A stretch of DNA of 8,777 bases from Anaerolineae bacterium (lineage in GTDB: Bacteria > Chloroflexota > Anaerolineae > B4-G1). The notes beneath the pieces were generated by a model. That model did no database searches. It was not told the DNA's origin and saw only the letters and a list, made by a program, of their open reading frames with translations. The position numbers and the translations under genes are program-made. Shown one piece after another: positions 1-6,060 of this stretch. The stretch is from positions 1 to 8,777 of the forward strand of contig JAUWNP010000190.1 of the NCBI GenBank assembly GCA_030612585.1. Reading direction: 5' to 3'. The stretch's first letter is position 1; each line of letters begins with the position of its first letter.

Positions 1-455
1 GCCTCGGCCGGATCGGGGCGGGTGAAGTGGAAGCCGTCCTGGTTCAGGTCAAAGACGCCAAAGAGGGCAATATAAGCGTCGGCGGCGGCCTTGAATTGGC
101 CGGCGCGGAAAAAGCTGGTGGCGGCGGCGAACAAATCGTCCATCTCGTCAATCCAACTGTCGTCGCCAAAGCCGCGATACTCGCCGTATTCGGGATCATA
201 GCCAGCGCCGTACTCGACGTACACATCGTTGGCGATAGCATCGCGCAGGAACTGGATCTCGTCCAGCAGGTCCTCGGCGTCGTCCAGACCCATCGCCTCG
301 GCTGCCAGCGGGCGGGGGCCTTGCGCGACCAGGTTGAGGAAGCAGATTTGCTGCTTCTCGTCCAGCCCGGTCAGGAAGTCGCGCACCAGGACCACGATCT
401 CTTCGTGAGTGAAGTGCCGCAGTTGCGCGGCGATGTTGTCCAGTAAGTCGTTCAT
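1..455 (-). CDS. Acidic protein of unknown function, 3' end beyond left edge
   Basis: An open frame runs from an ATG at 455 to the left edge without a stop, giving at least 151 residues; the C-terminus is outside the window. I do not recognise a family. The N-terminal ~50 residues look helical (MNDLLDNIAAQLRHF, then HEEIVVLVRDFLTGLDEKQQ). A strongly acidic, Tyr/Gly-rich middle follows (VEYGAGYDPEYGEYRGFGDD, about residues 80-100). A last helical pair (FFRAGQFKAAADAYIALFGV) resembles a single TPR-type repeat. The stretch DLNQDGF near residue 140 resembles half an EF-hand loop, too short to assert calcium binding. An AGAGG ribosome site lies 5 nt before the ATG. It is the last visible gene of the leftward operon and starts 19 nt after the HEPN stop. 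Its ATG also overlaps by 4 nt the stop (452-454) of a residual frame that may be the old HEPN C-terminus. Confidence 0.75.
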   Translation of the reverse strand, partial: MNDLLDNIAAQLRHFTHEEIVVLVRDFLTGLDEKQQICFLNLVAQGPRPLAAEAMGLDDAEDLLDEIQFLRDAIANDVYVEYGAGYDPEYGEYRGFGDDSWIDEMDDLFAAATSFFRAGQFKAAADAYIALFGVFDLNQDGFHFTRPDPAE

Positions 456-474
456 AATGCCTCTAGCATCTCCA

Positions 475-654
475 TCAGCATGTCTTCTCCACCGGTACGA
501 AGCAGGCCACGATGGACTTGCCCGCGTTTTCCACGGCCGCCTGGGCATCCCTGACACAATCGTGCCAGAGCGCTTCTTCGAAAAATCGCTCTGCTTTCGC
601 CAGGTACCCTTCAGCCAAGATCAAGCGATAACGGCTGTCCTCAATTGGATTCAC
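475..654 (-). pseudogene. HEPN domain protein, C-terminally truncated by frameshift or deletion
   Basis: The product of about 59 residues (from GTG 654) begins NPIEDSRYRLILAEGYL and continues through AKAERFFEEALWHDCVRDAQ to AVENAGKSIVACFVPVEKTC, then stops. This is the first two helices of a KNTase-associated HEPN domain (PF05168 type). In that family the next residues are usually a Thr-His-Asp segment and a further 50-70 helical residues. Here the frame ends right after PVEKT. A neighbouring frame just downstream encodes EDMLMEMLEAL and stops at 452-454, overlapping the next gene's ATG by 4 nt. That would fit a HEPN C-terminus left out of frame by a deletion. I chose GTG 654 over TTG 672 because a GGGAGGGG ribosome site sits a few nt before it. 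The start overlaps the MNT gene by 14 nt. HEPN proteins of MNT/HEPN pairs are usually the RNase toxin; this copy lacks the second half of the domain and is probably inactive. Confidence 0.7.
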
Positions 655-910
655 GGAACCCCTCCCATTCAATCGTCCAGCAACGCGCCGGTCGCTGTCT
701 CCAGGACCACATCAGTTCGCCGTCACGATACATCCGGTGCAGCCCCGCTTCCTGGATGATCTCCTGTATGCGGGCGCGGGCCAACCTCCTCCCCATTCGG
801 GCCGTCCCGCGCGCCCACGAGCCGTATAGAACGACCGCCACCAGGTCGGAACCGAGGTGCTCTCTGAGGACGTTGATGGCATCTTCCATGAAACCATCCG
901 ATAAATTCAT
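641..910 (-). pseudogene. MNT-type nucleotidyltransferase with catalytic core missing
   Basis: The 89-residue product starts with a helix and the strand/P-loop of the minimal nucleotidyltransferase fold: VAVVLYGSWARGTAR, with the GSxARG signature at residues 30-35. Active MNT proteins follow this within a few residues by an acidic DSDxDL-like motif that binds metal, then a further acidic strand. Here the sequence passes directly into MGRRLARARIQEIIQEAGLH and a tail, MYRDGELMWSWRQR, like the C-terminal end of this family. I infer an in-frame internal deletion of several tens of residues around residues 38-42 that removed the catalytic carboxylates. The frame itself is intact and the start overlaps the deaminase stop (ATGA at 907-910), so translation should be coupled. 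MNT proteins usually act as antitoxin by adenylylating the partner HEPN toxin; this one should not be catalytic. It could instead be a naturally short member. Confidence 0.7.
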
Positions 911-2262
911 CTTACCAATTCCCGTGCTATCCGGTTTTGCCGCTCGACCACCGGCCCCAGGGCCACCGTCAGGAGGTGGCCGTCTTCCACGACCATGCGT
1001 CCGTTGATCACGGAGAGATCCACCCGCTGCGGAGTGCAGAAGACGAGTGCTGCCAGTGGGTCATGGAGCGCCCCGGCGTAGTCCAGCCGCTCCAGCCGGA
1101 AGCCGACAAAGTCGGCGGCCTTACCCGGCGCAAGTTGGCCAATATCGTCCCGGCCCAGCACCTGCGCGCCGCCCACCGTCGCCAGCCCCAGCGCCTCCTC
1201 GGCCGAGAGGCCCGCTGGGTCGCCCGATACGCGCTGCAAGAGCAGCGCCATCCGCGCCTCGGCCAGCAGGTGGGAGGAATCGTTGCTGGCGGAGCCATCC
1301 ACCCCCAGCCCCACCCTGACTCCCGCATCCAGGTAGGCCCGCACCGGGGCAATGCCGGAGGCCAACCGCATATTCGAACTAGGGCAGTGACAGACCCCCG
1401 TGCCCGTCCGGGCGAACAGAGCGATCTCCTGCTCGTTCAAGTGCACGCCATGAGCGTGCCAGACGTCGCCCCCGATCCAGCCCAACTCTTCGGCGTACCC
1501 CACTGGCCGGTGACCAAATTTACGCAAGCAGAACTGCTCCTCGTCCAGCGTCTCCGCCAGGTGGGTGTGTAGATGCACACCATAAGAGCGCGCCAGCGTT
1601 GCAGCCTCTCGCATCAGGTCCGGCGTGACGGAGAAAGGAGAGCACGGCGCGACGACGATGCGCAACATTGCGTAGGGCTGTGGGTTATGATAGGTCTCGA
1701 TGGCCCGTCGCGTGTCCTTGAGGATAAAATCCTCATCCTCGACCACGCTATCCGGCGGGAGGCCCCCTTTGCTCTCCCCCAGGCTCATCGAGCCCCGGCA
1801 GGCGTGGAAACGGATGCCGATCTCCTGCGCCGCCCGGATCTCGTCGTCAATGCGGCAGTCATTCTCAGGGGGATAGATGTAGAGGTGGTCGGACGCGGTG
1901 GTGCAACCGGAGAGCATCAGTTCGGCCAATCCCACCAGCGCACTGGTGTAGACAGCCTCCGAGGTCAACCTGGCCCAGATGGGGTAGAGGGTCTTGAGCC
2001 ACTGAAACAACGTGGCGTCCTGCGCAGCAGGCACGGCGCGGGTCAAGGTCTGGTAGAGGTGGTGGTGAGTATTAACCAGCCCCGGCAGGACAATCATCCC
2101 CCGGGCGTTGAGGACGCGGTCGGCATCGGCCGGCAGTTCGGCGGTCGGTCCCACCTGCTCGATGACGCTATCGCGCACGAACAGGCCGCCATCGGGGATG
2201 CGCCGCCGGTCGTCACTCATCGTCGCCAACAGGTCGGCGTGTTTCAAAAGTAGTGTGGACAT
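907..2262 (-). CDS. 8-oxoguanine deaminase-type amidohydrolase (ATZ/TRZ family)
   Basis: This is a 451-residue metal-dependent amidohydrolase of the ATZ/TRZ/guanine-deaminase group, cytosolic and full length. Zinc-ligand motifs are in the expected order: NTHHHLYQ (residues 64-71), HTHLAE (232-237), WHAHGVHL (268-275) and the catalytic Asp in GVDGSASND (320-328). Long stretches (LTRAVPAAQDATLFQWLKTL, SGCTTASDHLYIYP, CRGSMSLGESKGGLPPDSVV, PCSPFSVTPDLM) are typical of proteins annotated as 8-oxoguanine deaminase, which converts 8-oxoguanine to urate for damaged-purine disposal or salvage. Hydroxyatrazine and guanine deaminases are relatives, so the substrate is family-level inference. The ATG at 2262 is preferred over an in-frame TTG at 2319. 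The TTG lies inside the -35 box of a good promoter, whereas 2262 has a GGGGG stretch 8 nt upstream. The stop overlaps the MNT start by 4 nt, so this is the first gene of the leftward operon. Confidence 0.85.
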   Translation of the reverse strand: MSTLLLKHADLLATMSDDRRRIPDGGLFVRDSVIEQVGPTAELPADADRVLNARGMIVLPGLVNTHHHLYQTLTRAVPAAQDATLFQWLKTLYPIWARLTSEAVYTSALVGLAELMLSGCTTASDHLYIYPPENDCRIDDEIRAAQEIGIRFHACRGSMSLGESKGGLPPDSVVEDEDFILKDTRRAIETYHNPQPYAMLRIVVAPCSPFSVTPDLMREAATLARSYGVHLHTHLAETLDEEQFCLRKFGHRPVGYAEELGWIGGDVWHAHGVHLNEQEIALFARTGTGVCHCPSSNMRLASGIAPVRAYLDAGVRVGLGVDGSASNDSSHLLAEARMALLLQRVSGDPAGLSAEEALGLATVGGAQVLGRDDIGQLAPGKAADFVGFRLERLDYAGALHDPLAALVFCTPQRVDLSVINGRMVVEDGHLLTVALGPVVERQNRIARELVR

Positions 2263-2290
2263 AGTACGTACCCCCAGGTAAGTTGATTGT

Positions 2291-2319
2291 AGTGTAGCAT
2301 AATCCCGCGCGTTTGGCAA
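2291..2319 (-). promoter_or_regulatory. Sigma70-type promoter with extended -10, deaminase operon
   Basis: On the minus strand TTGCCA (2319-2314) is followed after 17 nt by TACACT (2296-2291), with TG one base before the -10 (extended -10). The predicted transcript start is near 2284, leaving a leader of about 22 nt to the ATG at 2262. Confidence 0.6.
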
Positions 2320-2491
2320 CGGCGAATGCTCACCCTGAAGCCCTCACCGCAGGCGGAGGAGCGTCACCACCACAGGCCACGTGCCGGCTGGCAATCGGCT
2401 GTACTATGTGCTACAATGTCACCCGGCGTACGAACAACCGGCACGGGGACCGCCGGGATGCAGGCCGCGATTTCGCCTTTTAGTTGACCTG

Positions 2492-2500
2492 TGATAGAAT
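2492..2500 (+). promoter_or_regulatory. Candidate extended -10 promoter for the LysM gene
   Basis: TGaTAGAAT (2492-2500) matches an extended -10 element and lies about 40 nt before the ATG at 2541. The -35 region 17 nt upstream (around 2472-2478) is poor. A second extended -10, TGcTACAAT at 2409-2417, with a weak TGGCAA at 2389-2394, is a possible distal start. The remainder of the divergent region 2320-2490 shows no coding content. Confidence 0.4.
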
Positions 2501-2540
2501 AGCGGTACCCCACGCAGAAGGCAGGGAGGTCGTCTGAGAT

Positions 2541-3296
2541 ATGCGCACACGTACCTGGGCCATCGTTATCGTGGTCAACGTCATCGTCTCGGCAGCAGTC
2601 ATGCTGATCATCCTGTTCTTATGGAACCGCGCTCAGGATTCCGCCACTCCCACACCCATGCCCAGGCTCCCGATCACCGAGGAGGCGGCGAGCACCCCAC
2701 ACGTGCCGGCTGCCGCCTCCCCCACTCCACCGGCCCCGCTAGAGTACACCGTTCAGGCCGGGGACACGCTGGGGGCCATCGCTCAGGCTTATGGCATCCC
2801 CATCGGTGATCTGATGGCCGCCAACGGCCTCGCCGACCCCAACGTGCTCCACGTCGGCCAGACACTTGTCGTCCCGGTCACCCCCACCATCACCTCGACC
2901 ACTGACCCACCTGCCGAAGCGCCACTTGAGCCTTCCCCTCCGGCAGTGCCGCTCCCCACCCCACCGCACACTCCCACCCCTTCCGGCCCGCCGTTGGTCG
3001 AGATCGGCCAGGTATTAGGCTCCGGCGGTCTGGCGGCTGAGGTGGTGATCGTGCGCAACCGGGGCGGAGTGGCCAGCCTGGAGAGATGGACGCTATCCGA
3101 CGCAGAGGGCAATACCTTCACCTTTCCAGCACTCACCCTCTTCACCGACGCGGAGGTGCGTGTGCACTCGGCTGCGGGCAGCCCTACGCCCAGTGACCTG
3201 TACTGGGGTCGCGTAGCCCCGGCCTGGAGCGGGGGGGAACTGATCACGCTGCGCGATGCGGCGGGAAACGTGGTGGATACCTATATTGTGCCCTAG
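2541..3296 (+). CDS. Membrane-anchored LysM protein with C-terminal lamin-tail-like domain
   Basis: The 251-residue product has a short basic N-terminus (MRTRTW), one hydrophobic segment at residues 7-28, then a Pro/Thr/Ala-rich linker. A LysM domain lies at 69-112 ([19 protein letters not shown], then [20 protein letters not shown]). A second Pro/Thr linker (113-150) leads to a beta-rich C-terminus (152-250; [54 protein letters not shown]) that reads as a lamin-tail domain. LysM binds N-acetylglucosamine-containing polymers such as peptidoglycan, so the protein is probably membrane-tethered and faces the cell wall. The role of bacterial lamin-tail domains is not settled. A GGGAGG ribosome site precedes the ATG by about 11 nt. 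The gene is tail-to-tail with murA and overlaps its stop by 4 nt; no hairpin terminator lies between them. Confidence 0.85.
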   Translation: MRTRTWAIVIVVNVIVSAAVMLIILFLWNRAQDSATPTPMPRLPITEEAASTPHVPAAASPTPPAPLEYTVQAGDTLGAIAQAYGIPIGDLMAANGLADPNVLHVGQTLVVPVTPTITSTTDPPAEAPLEPSPPAVPLPTPPHTPTPSGPPLVEIGQVLGSGGLAAEVVIVRNRGGVASLERWTLSDAEGNTFTFPALTLFTDAEVRVHSAAGSPTPSDLYWGRVAPAWSGGELITLRDAAGNVVDTYIVP

Positions 3297-4582
3297 TCGG
3301 AACAAGTAGAGACGCGCTGAATTTTGGCCCCCAGCCGGCGCAGTTTCTCCTCCGTCCGCTCGTAGCCCCGGTCAATTTGCCGGATATTGCGGATGCTGCT
3401 CTGCCCCTCGGCACAGAGGGCCGCGATGAGGAGCGCCATGCCAGCGCGGATGTCGGGACTCTCCACCTCGTCGCCGTGCAGTGGCGATGGACCCTGCACC
3501 ACGCACCGGTGAGGATCACAGACGATGATACGTGCCCCCATCGCGATTAGTTTGTCCACGAAATAGAGGCGGCTCTCAAACATCTTATCGTGGATCAACA
3601 CGGTGCCTCGGGCCTGGGAGGCCAGGACAATAGCGATGCTCATCAGATCAGCGGGGAAGCCTGGCCAGGGAGCATCAGCGATGGAGGGAATAGTCCCGCC
3701 GACATCCGAGGCGATGGTGAGGGACTGCTCGGTAGGCACGAAGACGTCGTTACCCCGGGTCTCAAACCGCACCCCCAGTCGCTCGAACACCAGGCTGACC
3801 ATGCGCAGATGCTCGGGGGCACCGTTTTTGATGAGCAGTTCGCCACCGGTCACCGCCGCCAGGGCGATGTAACTCCCCACCTCCATGTAGTCCGGGCCGA
3901 TAGTATACTCCCCGCCGCCCAGCCGCTCCACCCCGTGGATGGTGAGTGTGTTGGAACCAATGTTCTCAATCTGCGCCCCAAGCCGGCACAACATATGGCA
4001 CAAGTCCTGTACGTGGGGTTCACAGGCCGCATTACGGATGACGGTCGTGCCGCTGGCGAGCGTCGCCGCCATGATGGCACTCTCAGTGGCAGTGACGCTG
4101 GCCTCATCCAGCAGAATGTCGGCCCCGCGCAACCGCTTACCATGCAGACGGAAGGAGCCATCAGCGTCCACATCTGCCCCCAGCGCGCTCAACGCCAGGA
4201 AATGAGTATCCACACGCCGTCGCCCGATGACGTCGCCGCCAGGTCGAGGCAGGTACACCGCGCCCGTTCGAGCGAGCATCGGCCCGGCCAGCGTGATGGA
4301 GCCGCGTATGCGCCCGAAGAGTTCTCGGCTTAACTCAGACGTGCGCACCTCGCGGGCGTGCACCCGCCAGGAATGGAGGTCCAGTTTCTCGATGGAGACT
4401 CCGACGTCTGAGAGCAGTTCACCCATCGTCTGGATATCTCCGATGGCCGGCAGATTGTGCAATGTGACCGGTTCGTCGGTCAGCAGACAGGCGGCCAGCA
4501 GTGGCAGCGCCGCGTTCTTGTTTCCGCTGGGAGTCACAGTGCCAGAGAGAGGATGCCCACCCTCAATGATGAATTTTTCCAT
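3293..4582 (-). CDS. murA: UDP-N-acetylglucosamine 1-carboxyvinyltransferase, Asp-type active site
   Basis: This 429-residue enzyme transfers enolpyruvate from phosphoenolpyruvate to UDP-GlcNAc, the first committed step of peptidoglycan precursor synthesis in the cytosol. Visible landmarks are SGNKNAAL with Lys22/Asn23, [14 protein letters not shown] (91-104), the active-site loop [11 protein letters not shown] (113-122), the general-base region [10 protein letters not shown] with Asp312, and [17 protein letters not shown] with Arg405. Length is normal for the family. The loop has Asp117 where Escherichia coli MurA has Cys115, the fosfomycin-alkylated residue. Cys-to-Asp enzymes are known to be active and fosfomycin-insensitive (Mycobacterium, Chlamydia). 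The start ATG follows a GAGG motif and overlaps the upstream gene by 20 nt. It is the last gene of the operon beginning at 5938. A MurA-like paralogue of other function is possible but the catalytic residues are intact. Confidence 0.92.
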   Translation of the reverse strand: MEKFIIEGGHPLSGTVTPSGNKNAALPLLAACLLTDEPVTLHNLPAIGDIQTMGELLSDVGVSIEKLDLHSWRVHAREVRTSELSRELFGRIRGSITLAGPMLARTGAVYLPRPGGDVIGRRRVDTHFLALSALGADVDADGSFRLHGKRLRGADILLDEASVTATESAIMAATLASGTTVIRNAACEPHVQDLCHMLCRLGAQIENIGSNTLTIHGVERLGGGEYTIGPDYMEVGSYIALAAVTGGELLIKNGAPEHLRMVSLVFERLGVRFETRGNDVFVPTEQSLTIASDVGGTIPSIADAPWPGFPADLMSIAIVLASQARGTVLIHDKMFESRLYFVDKLIAMGARIIVCDPHRCVVQGPSPLHGDEVESPDIRAGMALLIAALCAEGQSSIRNIRQIDRGYERTEEKLRRLGAKIQRVSTCSD

Positions 4583-5051
4583 TCTCGTTGCCTCGCATTT
4601 CTTCCAACCATGATGCTGTCAAAGGATCAAGATGCTCACTCCAGGCGCTCAGCAGGTCCACTATCGCAGCCCAATTGGGGCGCAGGTGATAGACGTAGGC
4701 CCGTTCGTCAACCGTCTCAGTGCGAACAGCAGCCAGCCCGTGCTTAACCAGCCGGCTGATAAGCAGATTCAGGGCTTTCTCATCGTCCACGCTCTCGGCC
4801 GGGGCAAAACAAAGCCATGTCTCCGGCCGGAAGATGTGGCGCTGGCGCAGGTAAAGGACACACAATTCCACCTGGGCAACCTGTAGCAAGTGGGTCAACT
4901 CCTCCATCCGCCGCCGAATGGCAGTGACCTGGAACTCGTAAACCGCGATGCGGCGCTGTAGGCGGGCCAGTTCCCACTCGACCAGGTGCGTGCCCAGCAG
5001 CCGGTCAGCGACAACAAGAACAGCAAACCACAAGCGTATCCAGACGTTCAT
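4563..5051 (-). CDS. Small membrane/coiled-coil protein of unknown function
   Basis: The product has 162 residues and I do not recognise a family. Residues 3-18 ([16 protein letters not shown]) form a short hydrophobic segment that may anchor it. Residues 25-62 are a charged heptad-like helix ([20 protein letters not shown] and onward), probably a coiled coil. Residues 88-130 ([20 protein letters not shown], then [14 protein letters not shown]) resemble a winged-helix unit with a YVYHLRP beta hairpin, although no DNA binding can be claimed. It sits between a SAM hydrolase and murA. Its ATG overlaps the hydrolase stop by 4 nt (ATGA, 5048-5051) and its 3' end overlaps murA by 20 nt, so expression should be coupled to both. 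A link to envelope growth is suggested only by position. Confidence 0.8.
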   Translation of the reverse strand: MNVWIRLWFAVLVVADRLLGTHLVEWELARLQRRIAVYEFQVTAIRRRMEELTHLLQVAQVELCVLYLRQRHIFRPETWLCFAPAESVDDEKALNLLISRLVKHGLAAVRTETVDERAYVYHLRPNWAAIVDLLSAWSEHLDPLTASWLEEMRGNENGKIHH

Positions 5052-5938
5052 CGCAGCCTCAACACGACCGCATCACCGGGGCGCAGTTCCAACCTCCGGG
5101 CGGCGCTCCCCTCGCGCACCGCGATCTCCAGATGGGCCTCGCTGCCCACCAGAGCCAGCGCCTCGCCAGGCTCGACCTCTGCATAAGCACGATGCACGCC
5201 GGCGATCTCCCGTCCGCCCACTACAACTGCCACCTCACTGGCCTTGAATCGCACTTGTCCCCCATCCCATGCTTCCTGCCTCTTGCCCCCTGCTTCCTGT
5301 ATCCTGCCTCTTGCTCCCTGAAAGGCCGGCTCAAGCAAAAGTTCGTCCCCACTCCACACAAGTTGCCCGATGCTGGTGATCACATTGCCGAAGTGATCGG
5401 CGTGCAACACCTCGCCGGTGACGCCGCCGGGGGCAACCTCCAGGCGCGGAGGCGGGAAGGTGATCGGATCGCGCACGGGCGGGCCGAGGGCCATGATGGA
5501 GAGACCTGCTGCCAGGTGCGCGGCAGCAGGAGCGAAGACGTCACGCCCGTGGAAGGTGTGGCTGACTTCGGCGAGGCGATAGCGCGGGTCGGATAGTTCC
5601 ACTAACGCCTCGACCGGCTCACAGACCATCACGTAACTGAAGACGCCGTTATCGGGGCCGACGAAGTAACCAGTGGGTGTGCGCAGGGCAATGGGCCGGC
5701 GTGCGCTACCCACGCCGGGGTCCACGACGACCAGGTGCACGGCGTGTGGCGGGAAGAAGTGGTAGGCGGCGTAGAGCACGTATGCAGCCTGGCGGACGTT
5801 CTGGGGCGCGATTTCGTGGGAGATGTCCACTAGCCGGGCATCGGGGGCGATGCTGAGAATGACTCCCTTCATCGTCCCCACGTAGCCGTCGGCCGTGCCA
5901 AAGTCGGTCGTGAGCGTGACAAGCGATATCTGCTCCAC
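5048..5938 (-). CDS. SAM hydroxide adenosyltransferase / SAM hydrolase (DUF62 family)
   Basis: From GTG 5938 the product is 296 residues. The N-terminal domain carries the family signatures: LVTLTTDFGTADGYVGTMKG at the start, ISHEIAPQNVRQAAYVLYAA, VVVDPGVGSARRPIA and FVGPDNGVFS. The smaller C-terminal domain contains HADHFGNVITSI. Characterised members cleave S-adenosylmethionine to adenosine and methionine using water; relatives are SAM fluorinases and chlorinases. Longer versions of the frame reach a TTG at 6061 but cross both promoters and a C8 tract with low-complexity sequence. GTG 5938 is the last start before conserved sequence. It has no evident ribosome site, yet the best promoter would initiate at this base (see promoter entry). 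A 56-bp heptamer repeat (5265-5320) adds about 19 Gly/Arg/Gln-rich residues near residues 207-225. It is first in an operon with the membrane protein and murA. Confidence 0.85.
   Translation of the reverse strand: MEQISLVTLTTDFGTADGYVGTMKGVILSIAPDARLVDISHEIAPQNVRQAAYVLYAAYHFFPPHAVHLVVVDPGVGSARRPIALRTPTGYFVGPDNGVFSYVMVCEPVEALVELSDPRYRLAEVSHTFHGRDVFAPAAAHLAAGLSIMALGPPVRDPITFPPPRLEVAPGGVTGEVLHADHFGNVITSIGQLVWSGDELLLEPAFQGARGRIQEAGGKRQEAWDGGQVRFKASEVAVVVGGREIAGVHRAYAEVEPGEALALVGSEAHLEIAVREGSAARRLELRPGDAVVLRLR
5265..5320. repeat. Heptanucleotide tandem-like repeat inside the SAM hydrolase gene
   Basis: Eight consecutive 7-bp units read on the plus strand: TCCCATG, CTTCCTG, CCTCTTG, CCCCCTG, CTTCCTG, TATCCTG, CCTCTTG, CTCCCTG. 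Units 2 and 5 are identical, as are 3 and 7, and nearly all end in TG. The pattern resembles the degenerate heptamer repeats (STRR type) well known between genes in cyanobacteria. Here it lies in coding sequence and is translated into a Gly/Arg/Gln/Glu-rich loop. Confidence 0.7.
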
Positions 5939-5945
5939 AGGCGGT

Positions 5946-5974
5946 ATTCTACAGGGAAGTGATGAACTCGTCAA
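5946..5974 (-). promoter_or_regulatory. Near-consensus promoter giving a probable leaderless mRNA
   Basis: On the minus strand TTGACG (5974-5969) is followed after exactly 17 nt by TAGAAT (5951-5946). The expected transcription start, 7-8 nt past the -10, falls at 5939-5938, and 5938 is the G of the GTG start codon. This explains why no ribosome site precedes the SAM hydrolase. Confidence 0.65.
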
Positions 5975-5988
5975 GCCCCCCCCTTGAC
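5970..5988. promoter_or_regulatory. Palindrome joining the two divergent -35 boxes
   Basis: GTCAAG (5970-5975) and CTTGAC (5983-5988) are a perfect 6-bp inverted repeat separated by seven C residues; the C run is eight long. The arms are the two outward-facing -35 boxes, so a protein bound here could shut both promoters. The symmetry may simply follow from both boxes being near consensus. The neighbouring regulator (6061) is the obvious candidate if it is an operator. Confidence 0.4.
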
Positions 5989-6012
5989 AAGGCTGGCATC
6001 CCGTGGTATAAT
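5984..6012 (+). promoter_or_regulatory. Perfect-consensus sigma70-type promoter
   Basis: TTGACA (5984-5989) and TATAAT (6007-6012) are separated by exactly 17 nt, matching the housekeeping consensus at all 12 positions. Transcription would start near 6019, giving a leader of about 42 nt that contains GGGGGAG before the ATG at 6061. It drives the winged-helix regulator and probably the genes downstream. Confidence 0.9.
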
Positions 6013-6060
6013 TTATTCGGCTTTTTCGGAATATCAGCGTGATGTGCAGGGGGAGCAGCA

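Noticed and set aside
937..2253. Long plus-strand open frames opposite the deaminase (937-1572 and 1573-2253)
   Set aside because: They are antisense shadows of a strongly conserved minus-strand gene and show no recognisable domain.
2263..2319. N-terminal extension of the deaminase to a TTG at 2319
   Set aside because: The TTG is part of the -35 box of a good promoter, and the added 19 residues are outside the conserved amidohydrolase sequence.
2381..2444. GTGCCGG/CCGGCAC inverted repeat in the divergent region
   Set aside because: The arms are 7 bp with a 50-nt spacer in GC-rich DNA; chance occurrence is likely.
3290..3300. Shared bidirectional terminator between the LysM gene and murA
   Set aside because: The two stop codons overlap and no GC-rich hairpin with a T run is visible around them.
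3590..4333. Plus-strand open frame of 247 codons opposite murA
   Set aside because: It is an antisense shadow of a well-conserved enzyme gene without protein-like motifs of its own.
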